A stretch of DNA of 64,000 bases. It comes from Streptomyces sp. NA02950. Lineage in GTDB: Bacteria; Actinomycetota; Actinomycetes; Streptomycetales; Streptomycetaceae. The notes under the pieces are model-generated. The model worked only from the letters and a program-made list of their open reading frames with translations, was not told where the DNA came from and made no database searches. Position 1 is the stretch's first letter. Every line of letters starts with the position of its first letter. The stretch spans positions 1,178,001-1,242,000 of the forward strand of contig NZ_CP054916.1 in assembly GCF_013364155.1 (NCBI RefSeq), read 5' to 3'. Shown piece by piece: positions 1 to 7,577 of the stretch. Both the position numbers and the translations under genes were made by a program.

Positions 1-728
1 GCGCCCGGCGCGAGCACCACCTCGACCAGGGACGGGATCCGCTCGTCGGTGATCCGGCCGCGGCGGCGGGCCACGGTGGCCCGGACCAGACGGACGGGAT
101 CCTTTGGACGGAAGTCGCAGACGTCCTCCTGGCGCAGTCCGTGCCGGTCCAGCGCCGCGGCCAGTTCGGCAGGGGTGCGCAGCCGGTCCGCCGCATAGCG
201 TCCGGCGGGCATGATCCGCGTCGTCGGGAATCGCTGGAAGGCGCCGAGGTAGATCAGCCGGGACAGCGGGGTGCGGTTCACGGTGTCGTAGACCAGCGCC
301 CCGCCGGGCCGCAGTACCCGGGCGGCCTCCGCCAGCACCCGGTCGAGCCGGGACGTGATCTCGAAGGTGTCCGCGCAGTAGACGAGGTCGAACGAGGCGT
401 CGACGAGGCCGAGTTCCTCGGCGGGGGCGGTCAGATACACGATCCCGGGACGTTCGGGCCCATGTGCCTCACGGGCCAGTTCGGTGGCGGCGGCGGACGG
501 ATCGGCGGCCACGACCTCGAAGCCGAGCCCGGCGAGACCGCGGGCCAGCAGCCCGCGACCGCTTCCCACCACCAGGGCCCGGCTCCCGGACGCGCACAGC
601 CCCACCCCCGTGAGGGCTGTCCGTACATAGGCCAGTCGCGCTTCCTGGAAGGCGACGGCCCGGATCTGACGGCCGTCGACCGCCTCCGGCGCGCGTGAGT
701 CCAGCTCGATACGCGGGGCACCGGGCAT
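1..728 (-). CDS. SAM-dependent class I methyltransferase (3' end cut by window edge)
   Basis: The reading frame starts at the ATG complementary to 726-728 and runs off the left edge, so the C-terminus is missing. The visible part has the class I Rossmann order: a glycine-rich SAM loop (VVGSGRGLLARGLAGLGF, near residue 50), an acidic residue at the next strand end (VVAADPS), then LDLVYCADTFE and a post-motif stretch LRPGGALVYDTVNRT. This pattern is typical of UbiG/UbiE-like small-molecule methyltransferases; the substrate cannot be told. The gene is divergent from an HxlR regulator 109 bp away, and two palindromes lie in that gap, so it is probably the regulator's target. Fold is confident, function is not. 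Confidence 0.85.
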   Translation of the reverse strand, partial: MPGAPRIELDSRAPEAVDGRQIRAVAFQEARLAYVRTALTGVGLCASGSRALVVGSGRGLLARGLAGLGFEVVAADPSAAATELAREAHGPERPGIVYLTAPAEELGLVDASFDLVYCADTFEITSRLDRVLAEAARVLRPGGALVYDTVNRTPLSRLIYLGAFQRFPTTRIMPAGRYAADRLRTPAELAAALDRHGLRQEDVCDFRPKDPVRLVRATVARRRGRITDERIPSLVEVVLAPG

Positions 729-771
729 GGCCGTCCCCCTCCGATCCCGCTTCCGCGTTCCGTCCGGTCGA

Positions 772-814
772 GTTCCCTGAGGAAACCTAGCATCTTCGGG
801 TTCCCTCGGGAAAC
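772..814. promoter_or_regulatory. Two tandem operator-like palindromes in the divergent promoter
   Basis: GTTCCCTGAGGAAAC (772-786) and GTTCCCTCGGGAAAC (800-814) are two near-identical 15-bp dyads with centres 28 bp apart. They sit between the divergent methyltransferase and HxlR genes, the right copy just upstream of the HxlR start. Two sites in register fit a dimeric winged-helix regulator. The obvious candidate is the adjacent HxlR protein, repressing both genes or itself. Confidence 0.7.
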
Positions 815-837
815 TCGACCTCGGCTAGGGTCGGGGC

Positions 838-1353
838 ATGACCCGTACTCCGCTCGGCGAGGTGGCCTGTTCGATCGCCCGCGCCACCGATCTGTTCGGC
901 GACGCGTGGACGGCGCTGATCATGCGGGATGTGCTGACCGGGGTGACCCGCTTCGACGATCTCGCCCATGACCTCGGTATCTCCCGCAAGGTGCTGGCCG
1001 CCCGGCTGTCCCGGCTGGTCGAGGAGGGGGTACTGATCCGCGAGCGCTACCAGGAGCGGCCGCCGCGCGAGCACTACCGCGCCACCGCCAAGGGCGAGGA
1101 GCTGTATCCGGTGCTGCTGGCCCTGATGAACTGGGGCGACCGCTGGTACTCCGGCACCGCCGGGCCCCCGGCCCGGATCCACCATCTGAGCTGCGGCCAG
1201 GACACCACGGCGGTGTGCGCGTGCGCGCACTGCGGCGAGCCCCTCACGGCCGGGAACACCACCCAACTGCCCGGCCCCGGCGGACGCGTCGGACCGGGCA
1301 CCCGGGTGCTGGGGCCGCTGATCGCCGCCCGCGAGCCGGACCGGGAGGGCTGA
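838..1353 (+). CDS. HxlR-family winged-helix transcriptional regulator
   Basis: A 171-aa protein. The N-terminal 100 residues form a complete HxlR domain: a conserved Cys near the start (EVACSIARATDLFGDAWT), the recognition helix region ISRKVLAARLSRLVEEGVL, and the wing with the family ERPPREHYRATAKG signature. HxlR proteins are DNA-binding dimers, often redox- or electrophile-responsive through the N-terminal Cys. The C-terminal 60 residues add an unusual short segment with Cys pairs (CACAHCGEPL) that could bind metal; this tail is common in actinobacterial members. ATG 838 is preceded by tandem palindromes that probably mediate autoregulation and control of the divergent methyltransferase. 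Confidence 0.9.
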   Translation: MTRTPLGEVACSIARATDLFGDAWTALIMRDVLTGVTRFDDLAHDLGISRKVLAARLSRLVEEGVLIRERYQERPPREHYRATAKGEELYPVLLALMNWGDRWYSGTAGPPARIHHLSCGQDTTAVCACAHCGEPLTAGNTTQLPGPGGRVGPGTRVLGPLIAAREPDREG

Positions 1354-1390
1354 CCGGCTCAGGCGGCCCCGAACCGGCCACCGCCGATCC

Positions 1391-1440
1391 GGGCCGGGGC
1401 GGACGCTTCGGGCCGGGCGGGCCGGGGCGGACGCTTCGGG
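1391..1440. repeat. 22-bp exact direct repeat, period 28
   Basis: The 22 bases at 1391-1412 recur exactly at 1419-1440, separated by 6 bp. They lie in the 148-bp gap between the HxlR and DUF2267 genes. No inverted symmetry is evident, so this looks like replication slippage rather than a protein-binding site. Confidence 0.75.
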
Positions 1441-1501
1441 GCGGTGGCGCTGGGCACTCGGGGCAAGAGCGCGGGCATCGACCAGGGAGCGCTGATCCAC
1501 G

Positions 1502-1990
1502 ATGCGCTACGACGAACTGACGGACCAGGTCCGGGCGCGGGCCCGGCTGCCGGACCGGCGGTCGGCCGAGCGGGCGGTCCGGGCGACCCTCGAAACTCTC
1601 GCCGAGCGGATCCCCGACGGGCTGGCGGACCATCTGGCGGCCCAGCTGCCGACCGAGGCCGCCGAGCCGATGCGCCGGGTGGCCGCCTCCCACCGGGGCT
1701 CACCCGAGGAGCGGGCGTACCGGCGCGACCACGGCGAGCGGTTCGACCTCACCGGTTTCGCGGGCCGGATCGCCTGGCGCACCGAGCACACCGAGGAGGA
1801 GGCGCTGCGGGAGGCGAGCGCCTTCTTCGAGGTGCTGGACGCCGCGGTGGACCCGGAGCTGATGGAGAAGGTGTACGGGGTGCTGCCGAGCGACATCCGC
1901 GCCCTGCTCCCGGAGGCGCGGGCCGAGATCGACGACGGGGGCCGGAGCGGGCGCGGCGGTGGCGCGGGCGGCCGCCGGAGCGGCGGATAG
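1502..1990 (+). CDS. DUF2267 family protein
   Basis: A 162-aa protein beginning MRYDELTDQVRARARL, with the two-lobed helical pattern of DUF2267: a first helical unit with LETLAERIPDGLADHLAAQLP, then a second unit with EHTEEEALREASAFFEVL and MEKVYGVLPSDIRALLP. The biochemical role of the family is unknown; it is common in actinobacteria next to stress genes. The C-terminal 20 residues are a low-complexity Gly/Arg tail. It is followed 47 bp later by a GNAT gene in the same direction. Confidence 0.85.
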   Translation: MRYDELTDQVRARARLPDRRSAERAVRATLETLAERIPDGLADHLAAQLPTEAAEPMRRVAASHRGSPEERAYRRDHGERFDLTGFAGRIAWRTEHTEEEALREASAFFEVLDAAVDPELMEKVYGVLPSDIRALLPEARAEIDDGGRSGRGGGAGGRRSGG

Positions 1991-2036
1991 CGAAACTCAT
2001 TGATCATCCCGGTGCGTCACGGCGTACCGTGCTGCC

Positions 2037-2561
2037 ATGCCCGAACTCCAGCGACTCCGGCGCGATCACGCCGTAGCCCTGCTCGCCTTCGAGCGGGAGA
2101 ACCGCGCCTACTTCGCGCAGACGATTCCCGACCGCGGTGACGACTACTTCACCGACTTCGACGCGCGCCACTCCGAGCTGCTCGCCGAACAGGACGCCGG
2201 ACTTCACCACCTGCACCTGATCGTGGACGCCGTCGGCGCGGTGCTGGGGCGGGTCAACCTGGTCGGTGTGGAGGACGGCACGGCCGAGCTGGGCTACCGG
2301 ATCGCCGAGCGGGCCGCCCGCCAGGGCCTCGCCACCAGCGCCGTCCGGCAGATCTGCGTCCTGGCCGCCACCGAGTACGGGCTGACCGCGCTGCGCGCCA
2401 AGACCACGCTCGACAACGCCGGGTCGCGCGCCGTACTGGCCCGCACCGGCTTCGTGCCGACCGGGGACGAGTTCACCCTGGGCCACCGGCCCGGGATGGC
2501 GTACGTCCGCGATCTGACCGACGTCCGGGAGGCGGCCGCCCGGGAGACGGCCGCCCCGTAG
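2037..2561 (+). CDS. GNAT-family N-acetyltransferase (RimJ/RimL-like)
   Basis: A 174-aa protein of the usual single-domain GNAT length. It shows the family strand order ending in the acetyl-CoA loop region AELGYRIAERAARQGLATSAVRQIC (RxxRxGxG/A-type pyrophosphate loop, split here as ERAARQGLATSA) and the C-terminal motif B region LRAKTTLDNAGSRAVLARTGFV, typical of RimJ/RimL protein-N-terminus or small-molecule acetyltransferases. Start ATG 2037 was chosen because the fold begins immediately (MPELQRLRRDHAVALLAF). Substrate unknown. Confidence 0.85.
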   Translation: MPELQRLRRDHAVALLAFERENRAYFAQTIPDRGDDYFTDFDARHSELLAEQDAGLHHLHLIVDAVGAVLGRVNLVGVEDGTAELGYRIAERAARQGLATSAVRQICVLAATEYGLTALRAKTTLDNAGSRAVLARTGFVPTGDEFTLGHRPGMAYVRDLTDVREAAARETAAP

Positions 2562-2710
2562 CGCACCGTCCCCCTCCGCCTCCCGGACCGAAGGAGCCGC
2601 CGCCCCGCGTGCACAACGGGGAGAGCACCGCGGAGCGGCGGCGTCCCGAGTCGGGAGGACCCGGGTGAGCCTGGGGGCGTGGGATTCCCCGGCGGCTCAT
2701 GAGTGAGTAC

Positions 2711-2752
2711 GGATCACATCCGCATCCCGTTCACCGGAGGCGGATGTGATCC
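2711..2752. terminator. Stable hairpin between GNAT and deformylase genes
   Basis: GGATCACATCCGC (2711-2723) pairs perfectly with GCGGATGTGATCC (2740-2752) across a 16-base loop. There is no T-tract, as is usual for Streptomyces terminators. It lies 150 bp after the GNAT stop and 70 bp before the deformylase start, so it could terminate the first or form a leader structure of the second. Confidence 0.6.
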
Positions 2753-2822
2753 CGCCCGGCTCCGGGCAGCCGCCCCCTCCCACGGATTGCCGCGGCCTGA
2801 CCGGCTTGCCAGGCTGTCCTCT

Positions 2823-3470
2823 ATGCCGACCTCCAGCCTGTCCGAACTCGTCGACGAACTGCTCTCCGGCACCCACCCGCTGCCGATCATCTCCGCGGGC
2901 GTCCCGGTCCTGCGGCAGCCGGCCCTCCCCTACGAGGGCCAGCTGTCCCAGGACCAGCTCGACCGGCTGCTGCGGGCGATGCGGGACACCATGCACGCCG
3001 CGCCCGGTGTGGGCCTGGCCGCCCCCCAGATCGGCGTGCCGCTGCGGCTGGCGGTGATCGAGGATCCGGCGGAGGTGACGGCCGAAGTGGCCCAGGCGCG
3101 CGGCCGGGTGCCGCAGCCGTACCGCGTCCTGGTCAACCCGTCGTACGAACCCGTGGGCGACGGTCGGGCGGGGTTCTTCGAGGGGTGCCTGAGCATCCCC
3201 GGCTGGCAGGCCGTGGTCAGCCGGCCCGAGCGGATCCGGCTGCGCGGACAGGACGAGACGGGGCGGGAGCTGGACGAGGAGTTCACCGGCTGGCCCGCCC
3301 GGATCGTCCAGCACGAGACCGACCATCTCGACGGTGTGCTCTATCTGGACCGTGCCGAGACCCGCTCGCTGTCCTCCGCGCAGGCCGTCACCGACTACTG
3401 GTCCCAGCCCACACCCGCCGCCGCGGCCCGGGTCCTCGGCTTCCCGACGCACGGCACCGGCGCACCCTGA
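2823..3470 (+). CDS. def: Peptide deformylase (first of two in the window)
   Basis: A 215-aa metalloenzyme that removes the formyl group from the N-terminal Met of new proteins. All three deformylase motifs are present: GVGLAAPQIG (motif 1), EGCLSIPGW (motif 2, with the Cys metal ligand) and QHETDHLDG (motif 3, HExxH-type). ATG 2823 was preferred to an in-frame start 40 codons upstream because the upstream part is low-complexity and overlaps the hairpin at 2711-2752. A second, shorter deformylase lies at 52406-52954. Duplicate deformylases are common in Streptomyces and sometimes give resistance to deformylase inhibitors; that role here is only a possibility. Confidence 0.93.
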   Translation: MPTSSLSELVDELLSGTHPLPIISAGVPVLRQPALPYEGQLSQDQLDRLLRAMRDTMHAAPGVGLAAPQIGVPLRLAVIEDPAEVTAEVAQARGRVPQPYRVLVNPSYEPVGDGRAGFFEGCLSIPGWQAVVSRPERIRLRGQDETGRELDEEFTGWPARIVQHETDHLDGVLYLDRAETRSLSSAQAVTDYWSQPTPAAAARVLGFPTHGTGAP

Positions 3471-3728
3471 CCCCGGGGCGCGCGCCGTCGTCGCGGCGTT
3501 CCGTGACAGCGGGCTGACCGCCCGCACACCACGGCATGCGTTTGTCATCGACTGGCAGTCGCCGAAACACCACGCGGACACTGTGGCGTTCGTCGCCATG
3601 GCAAGACTGGGGTGAACGCAAGCGGTGCGTACCGCTTCCGCGCACCGCGCCGGCGAGCGGGAACGTCTCCCCCGCCCGCCTCTCCCCGTCCCCGCCGCTC
3701 CTGACTTCCCCCCGAACGGAGAACAGGA

Positions 3729-4487
3729 ATGTCCGTGCTCACGACGTCCCCGGTACCGGCGTCCACCAGCTCGTATGTCACCTCCATCGCCCACACCGAG
3801 GAGCAGGTCCACGCCGCGCAGCGGCTGCGCTACCAGGTGTTCGGCGAGGAGCGGGGAGGCAAGCTGTCCTCGCCCTTCGCCGGGCGTGATGTGGACGAGT
3901 TCGACGAGCTGATGGACCACCTGATCGTCACGGACACGGCGACCGGCACCGTGGTCGGCACCTACCGGCTGCTGCCCCCGGGCCGCAGCGAACGGCTCTA
4001 CTCGGACACCGAGTTCGATCTGCGCGGCCTTCCGGAGCAGGTCCGTTCGTCGATGGTCGAGGCGGGACGGGCGTGTGTGCACCCCGACCACCGCTCGGGC
4101 GCGGTGATCAATCTGATGTGGGCCGGACTGGCCCGCTACGTCCTGCTGTCCGGCCACCGCTATCTCGCGGGCTGCGCCTCGGTTCCGCTGGCCGACGGCG
4201 GACAGGCCGCGGCCAACGCCTGGCTGCTGGGCACCACCCGGCACGCCGCCCCCTTTGACCTGCGGGTGCATCCGCTCGACCCGTGGATACCGACCCGGAC
4301 GCTGGACGCCGAGCCCAGCTATGCCGAACTGCCGCCGCTGCTCCGCGGCTATCTGCGGGTCGGCGCCTGGATGTGCGGCTCCCCGCAGCACGACCGGAGC
4401 TTCGACGACGCCGACTTCTTCGTCCTGCTGGACACCGAGCGGATGAACGACCGCTACCGCCGCTACTTCCTGGGCGAGGCCAGGTGA
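3729..4487 (+). CDS. GNAT-fold acyl transferase, ornithine-lipid OlsB type
   Basis: A 252-aa protein of the Acetyltransf_5/hemolysin-like GNAT group: an early LRYQVFGEERGG stretch (the conserved R-VF motif), DHLIVTDTATGTVVGTYRLL, and the central EAGRACVHPDHRSG segment that marks OlsB-type enzymes. OlsB transfers a 3-hydroxyacyl chain from acyl-carrier protein to the alpha-amine of ornithine, the first step of ornithine-lipid synthesis. The next gene overlaps its stop by 4 bases and is a PlsC-type acyltransferase, matching the olsB-olsA arrangement. Substrate assignment is inferred from this pairing; an autoinducer-synthase-like acyl transfer is the alternative. Confidence 0.8.
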   Translation: MSVLTTSPVPASTSSYVTSIAHTEEQVHAAQRLRYQVFGEERGGKLSSPFAGRDVDEFDELMDHLIVTDTATGTVVGTYRLLPPGRSERLYSDTEFDLRGLPEQVRSSMVEAGRACVHPDHRSGAVINLMWAGLARYVLLSGHRYLAGCASVPLADGGQAAANAWLLGTTRHAAPFDLRVHPLDPWIPTRTLDAEPSYAELPPLLRGYLRVGAWMCGSPQHDRSFDDADFFVLLDTERMNDRYRRYFLGEAR

Positions 4488-5314
4488 CCGTATCGACGCC
4501 CGTGAATCCGCCGGTGCACGCATGGGCCGCGTGGTCGCCGTGCGACCCGGGCTGTGTCACCCACGCCGCCGACCGGATTCCCGCCACCCGCACCCTGCGG
4601 CGCTCGGCCGCCTTCGGCCGCGCGCTGGTCGGCGCGCTGGCACGGGGCGAGCGGATCGCCGAGCCGGAGACGCTGCGCTCCCATGCCGCGGGACTGCTGA
4701 CCGCGCTGGGCATCCGGCTGGAGGTGGCGGGCGACACCGCGCTCAGCGCGCCGGGCGCCACCGGCACCCTCGTCGTCGCCAATCACATCTCCTGGCTGGA
4801 CATCGTGGCGCTGCTGGCCGTCGAACCGGTGGTCATGCTGGCGAAGCGGGAGGTGGGCGGCTGGCCGGTGGTCGGCCCGCTGGCGAAACGGGCCGGGACG
4901 ATGTTCATCGACCGGGCCAGTCTGCGCCAACTGCCCGACACCGTACGGGAGATGTCGGCGCTGCTGCGCGACGGCCGGTCGGTGGTGGTCTTCCCGCAGG
5001 GCATCACCTGGTGCGCCGGAACGGGAGGACGTTTCCGGCGGGCGACGTTCCAGGCGGCGATCGACGCGGGTGCGCCGGTGCGCCCGGTGGCCCTGGAGTA
5101 CCTCCAGCACGGCGCCCCGACCACGGTGGCGGCCTTCGTCGGAGAGGACGACTTCGGTAGTTCGCTGCGCCGGGTGCTGCGCGCCGACGGACTGACCATC
5201 CGGGTGCGCAACCACCGGCCGCTGCCGTCCGTACCGGGGAGGGACGACCGCCGTACGCTCGCGGCGCGGGCTCAGGCCACCGTGTGCGGGGCCCGGCTGC
5301 CCCTGCACGGCTGA
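4484..5314 (+). CDS. PlsC-type acyltransferase, ornithine-lipid OlsA type
   Basis: A 276-aa membrane-associated acyltransferase. The catalytic HX4D motif is intact (NHISWLD) and the acceptor-binding Arg block follows (FIDRASLRQLP). The usual FPEGT motif is altered to FPQGIT, with Gln for Glu, which is worth noting because that block contributes to acceptor binding. It starts at GTG 4484, whose bases overlap the TGA of the previous gene, so the two are translationally coupled. OlsA adds the second, ester-linked acyl chain to lyso-ornithine lipid; a lysophosphatidate acyltransferase role is possible. A separate PlsC-like gene is at 62676-63377. Confidence 0.82.
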   Translation: MTVSTPVNPPVHAWAAWSPCDPGCVTHAADRIPATRTLRRSAAFGRALVGALARGERIAEPETLRSHAAGLLTALGIRLEVAGDTALSAPGATGTLVVANHISWLDIVALLAVEPVVMLAKREVGGWPVVGPLAKRAGTMFIDRASLRQLPDTVREMSALLRDGRSVVVFPQGITWCAGTGGRFRRATFQAAIDAGAPVRPVALEYLQHGAPTTVAAFVGEDDFGSSLRRVLRADGLTIRVRNHRPLPSVPGRDDRRTLAARAQATVCGARLPLHG

Positions 5315-5328
5315 CACCACCGACCGCG

Positions 5329-5382
5329 GACACCACTCCGCCGGCCCCGGGTGCGGTGTCCCGGGGCCGGCGGAGTGGTGTC
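5329..5382. terminator. Bidirectional terminator with a perfect 23-bp stem
   Basis: Bases 5329-5351 and 5360-5382 are exact reverse complements, with an 8-base loop. The hairpin lies between two convergent transcription units (acyltransferases from the left, pirin/TPR operon from the right), 14 bp after one stop and 33 bp before the other, the ideal place for a shared terminator. No T-tract. Confidence 0.9.
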
Positions 5383-5415
5383 ATGGCGGGGTGCGCGCGG
5401 GGTGGCGCCGGGCGG

Positions 5416-5769
5416 TCAGTCCGCCGCGGTCGCGGCGAACTCCCCGCGGAGCGCGTCCGCGACCCGCAGCGTACCGGCCGCTTCCCGGTCCCGCCCCTGG
5501 CGTTGCAGGGTGCGGCCCAGCATCGGATGGGCGTACCCCTCGACCGGATCGCGGGCGATCTCCTCGCGCAGTTCCTGCTCGGCGCGCCACAGCTGTGCGG
5601 AGTGGTGGTAGGCGCGGGCCGGCAGCAGCCGCGGGGCGATCCGCCCCGGCTCGTGCTCGACGACGGTGGCGGGGATGCGGGCGGCCTCGGCGTAGTCCTT
5701 CGCCTCGAAGAAGAGCCCGGCGCGCTCCCAGCGCTCGGCCAGGGTCTCCTGGGGGACACAGGCGGTCAT
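5416..5769 (-). CDS. Small TPR-like protein
   Basis: A 117-aa protein with two to three tetratricopeptide-like helical pairs: LAERWERAGLFFEAKDYAEAARI, then an AYHHSAQLWRAEQELREEIARDP pair, then YAHPMLGRTLQRQGRDREAAG. Its ATG overlaps the TGA of the pirin gene (ATGA), so it is the second gene of a two-gene operon. TPR proteins mediate protein contacts; its partner is unknown, and the pirin homologue is a reasonable guess. The common annotation for this length and place is a tetratricopeptide-repeat protein of unknown function. Confidence 0.75.
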   Translation of the reverse strand: MTACVPQETLAERWERAGLFFEAKDYAEAARIPATVVEHEPGRIAPRLLPARAYHHSAQLWRAEQELREEIARDPVEGYAHPMLGRTLQRQGRDREAAGTLRVADALRGEFAATAAD

Positions 5770-6755
5770 GCGGTCTCCTCTCCGGGTGCCGTGTGCGGCA
5801 GGCGCTCGGCGGGGACGACGCCGAGCCGGCCGCTGCGGAAGTCGTCGACGGCCTGGGCGATCTCCGCCTTGGTGTTCATCACGAAGGGGCCGTAGTGCGC
5901 GACGGGCTCGCGGATCGGCCGCCCGCCGAGGATCAGCACATCGAGATCGGGGGTGCGGGCGTCCGGACGGCCGGTGGCGGCGACGCTCAGGGCGCCGCCG
6001 TGCCCGAGGACGGCGAGCTGGTGGGCGTCCAGCGGACGGTTCTCCTCGCCGACGGTGCCCCGTCCGGACAGGGCGTAGACCAGCGCGTTGAAGTCGGGGC
6101 GCCAGGGCAGGTCGAGCCGGGCCCCGGGGCTGAGCGTCGCGTGGATCATGGTGATCGGGGTGAAGGTGCCGCCCGGCCCGTGGTGGCCCGCGATCTCACC
6201 CGCGATGAGCCGCACCAGCGCGCCGCCGTCGGTCGAGGACAGCAGCGCGGCCTGCGAACCCTCGATGCTCTGGTACTTCGGTGGATTCCACTTGTTGGCG
6301 CGCGGGAGGTTCACCCACAGCTGGATGCCGTGGAACAGCCCGCCGGACATCACCAGGTGCTCCGGCGGCGTCTCGATGTGCAGGATGCCGCCACCGGCGG
6401 TCATCCACTGGGTGGCGCCGTCGGTGATCAGACCACCGCCGCCGTTGGAGTCCTGGTGCGCCATCTTGCCGTCGATCATGTAGGTGACGGTCTCGAAGCC
6501 GCGGTGGGGATGCCAGGGGGTGCCCTTGGGCTCACCCGGGGCATAGTCGACCTCGCCCATCTGATCCATGTGGATGAAGGGGTCGAGATCGCGCAGCGAG
6601 GCGCCCGCGAAGGCCCGGTACACCGGGAAGCCCTCGCCCTCGAACCCCTGCGGGGCGCCGGTCACCGAGCGGACCGGGCGCGCCGGGGCGGTCTGCGGAT
6701 CGGGGGCGGGGACGCGGGGCAGTTCCAGCGTGCTGTCGACGGTCACGGCGGGCAT
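5766..6755 (-). CDS. Pirin family protein (bicupin)
   Basis: A 329-aa bicupin. The N-terminal cupin carries the pirin metal motif: WHPHRGFETVTYMIDG, followed by HQDSNGGGG, and a later HIETPPEHL region, giving the His/Glu ligands of the iron site. The second cupin is shorter. Bacterial pirins are iron-dependent, some with quercetin dioxygenase activity, others acting on pyruvate dehydrogenase or as redox sensors. It leads a two-gene operon with the TPR gene. A palindrome at 6812-6829, about 57 bp upstream, suggests repression by a regulator of MarR or TetR type. Confidence 0.9.
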   Translation of the reverse strand: MPAVTVDSTLELPRVPAPDPQTAPARPVRSVTGAPQGFEGEGFPVYRAFAGASLRDLDPFIHMDQMGEVDYAPGEPKGTPWHPHRGFETVTYMIDGKMAHQDSNGGGGLITDGATQWMTAGGGILHIETPPEHLVMSGGLFHGIQLWVNLPRANKWNPPKYQSIEGSQAALLSSTDGGALVRLIAGEIAGHHGPGGTFTPITMIHATLSPGARLDLPWRPDFNALVYALSGRGTVGEENRPLDAHQLAVLGHGGALSVAATGRPDARTPDLDVLILGGRPIREPVAHYGPFVMNTKAEIAQAVDDFRSGRLGVVPAERLPHTAPGEETA

Positions 6756-6811
6756 GACGCTCTCCTCCTTGCGGACGGCGGCCGGCCAGGGCGGCCGACT
6801 CGGAAGGCATC

Positions 6812-6829
6812 TAGTTGAACAGTGAACTA
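6812..6829. promoter_or_regulatory. Operator-like dyad upstream of the pirin gene
   Basis: TAGTTGAACAGTGAACTA has matching ends (TAGTT / AACTA) and an internal pair of TGAAC half-sites. It is AT-rich against a GC-rich background, as expected of a MarR-family site, and lies in the promoter region of the pirin operon. No MarR gene is in the window. Confidence 0.5.
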
Positions 6830-6876
6830 CCTGCCTTCATTCCCGCCCCGCCGGAATCACCCCGGGGACGCCGGAA

Positions 6877-7461
6877 TCACCCCGAGGAGGCGGCCCGGGA
6901 GGCCCCGGCCGACGCCTCCAGCAGCACCCGCGCGGCGTCCCGGGCCTGCCGGGCGGGCTCGGCCGACCCGGAGATGGCGGCCGTGGTCATGGCCCCCTCG
7001 GCGAGCAGCGCCAGCTGTCCGGCGAGCGCGGCGGGCCGTCCGGCGTCGGCCACCAGCCCGCCCAGATACGCCCGGAACGCCTCCTTGTGCGCACGGGCGG
7101 CCTCCGCCACCGCGGGGGTGGTGGCCCCCAGCTCACCGAAGGAGTTGATGAATCCGCACCCCCGGAAATCCGGTTCGGCGAACCAGCCGTGCAGCCGGTC
7201 GAAGACCGCCAGGAGGCGCGCCTCGGGGTCCTCCTCGCCCTCCACATGGCGGGCCAGCGCCGCCCTCCACCGGATGTCGCGCCGTTCCAGATACGCCTCG
7301 ACCAGCTCGCCCTTGGACGGAAAGAGCTGGTAGAGGCGTTTGAGGGAAACCTGTGAGGCGGTGCGGATCTCATCCATGCCCACGGTCTGTACCCCGCGGC
7401 CGTAGAACAGCCCCTCCGCGGCGTCGAGCACACGGGTCCTGATCGGTTCCTGGTCCATCAC
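6877..7461 (-). CDS. TetR-family transcriptional regulator
   Basis: A 194-aa protein with an N-terminal TetR helix-turn-helix (IRTRVLDAAEGLFYGRGVQT, then SQVSLKRLYQLFPSKGELVEAYL). The C-terminal ligand domain contains CGFINSFGELG, a signature of the subgroup seen beside small NTF2-like/DUF1348 and hydrolase genes. It has adjacent GTG (7461) and ATG (7458) starts. A 16-bp near-palindrome lies 16 bp upstream, and the same 22-24-bp block recurs at 29891, in front of a damaged DUF1348 gene. This suggests that TetR controls both loci. Confidence 0.88.
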   Translation of the reverse strand: MMDQEPIRTRVLDAAEGLFYGRGVQTVGMDEIRTASQVSLKRLYQLFPSKGELVEAYLERRDIRWRAALARHVEGEEDPEARLLAVFDRLHGWFAEPDFRGCGFINSFGELGATTPAVAEAARAHKEAFRAYLGGLVADAGRPAALAGQLALLAEGAMTTAAISGSAEPARQARDAARVLLEASAGASRAASSG

Positions 7462-7476
7462 GGGTCACCCTCACCT

Positions 7477-7492
7477 GAGAACAATCGTTCTC
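7477..7492. promoter_or_regulatory. TetR operator (copy 1)
   Basis: GAGAACAATCGTTCTC has perfect 6-bp arms. Its sequence plus the following TACGGT block is repeated almost exactly at 29891-29913. It lies directly upstream of the TetR gene, consistent with autorepression. Confidence 0.75.
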
Positions 7493-7577
7493 ATACGGTA
7501 CCGCGCACCCCGGAACGGACCGCCTGGCGCGCACCCCCCGCGCCCGGCGGCCCCCCACCCCTCTCCCCCGGCCCCGC

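Noticed and set aside
2697..4523. 608-codon open frame on the minus strand
   Set aside because: It covers the def and OlsB-like genes on the other strand, which have clear family motifs; the product is low-complexity and typical of GC-rich shadow frames.
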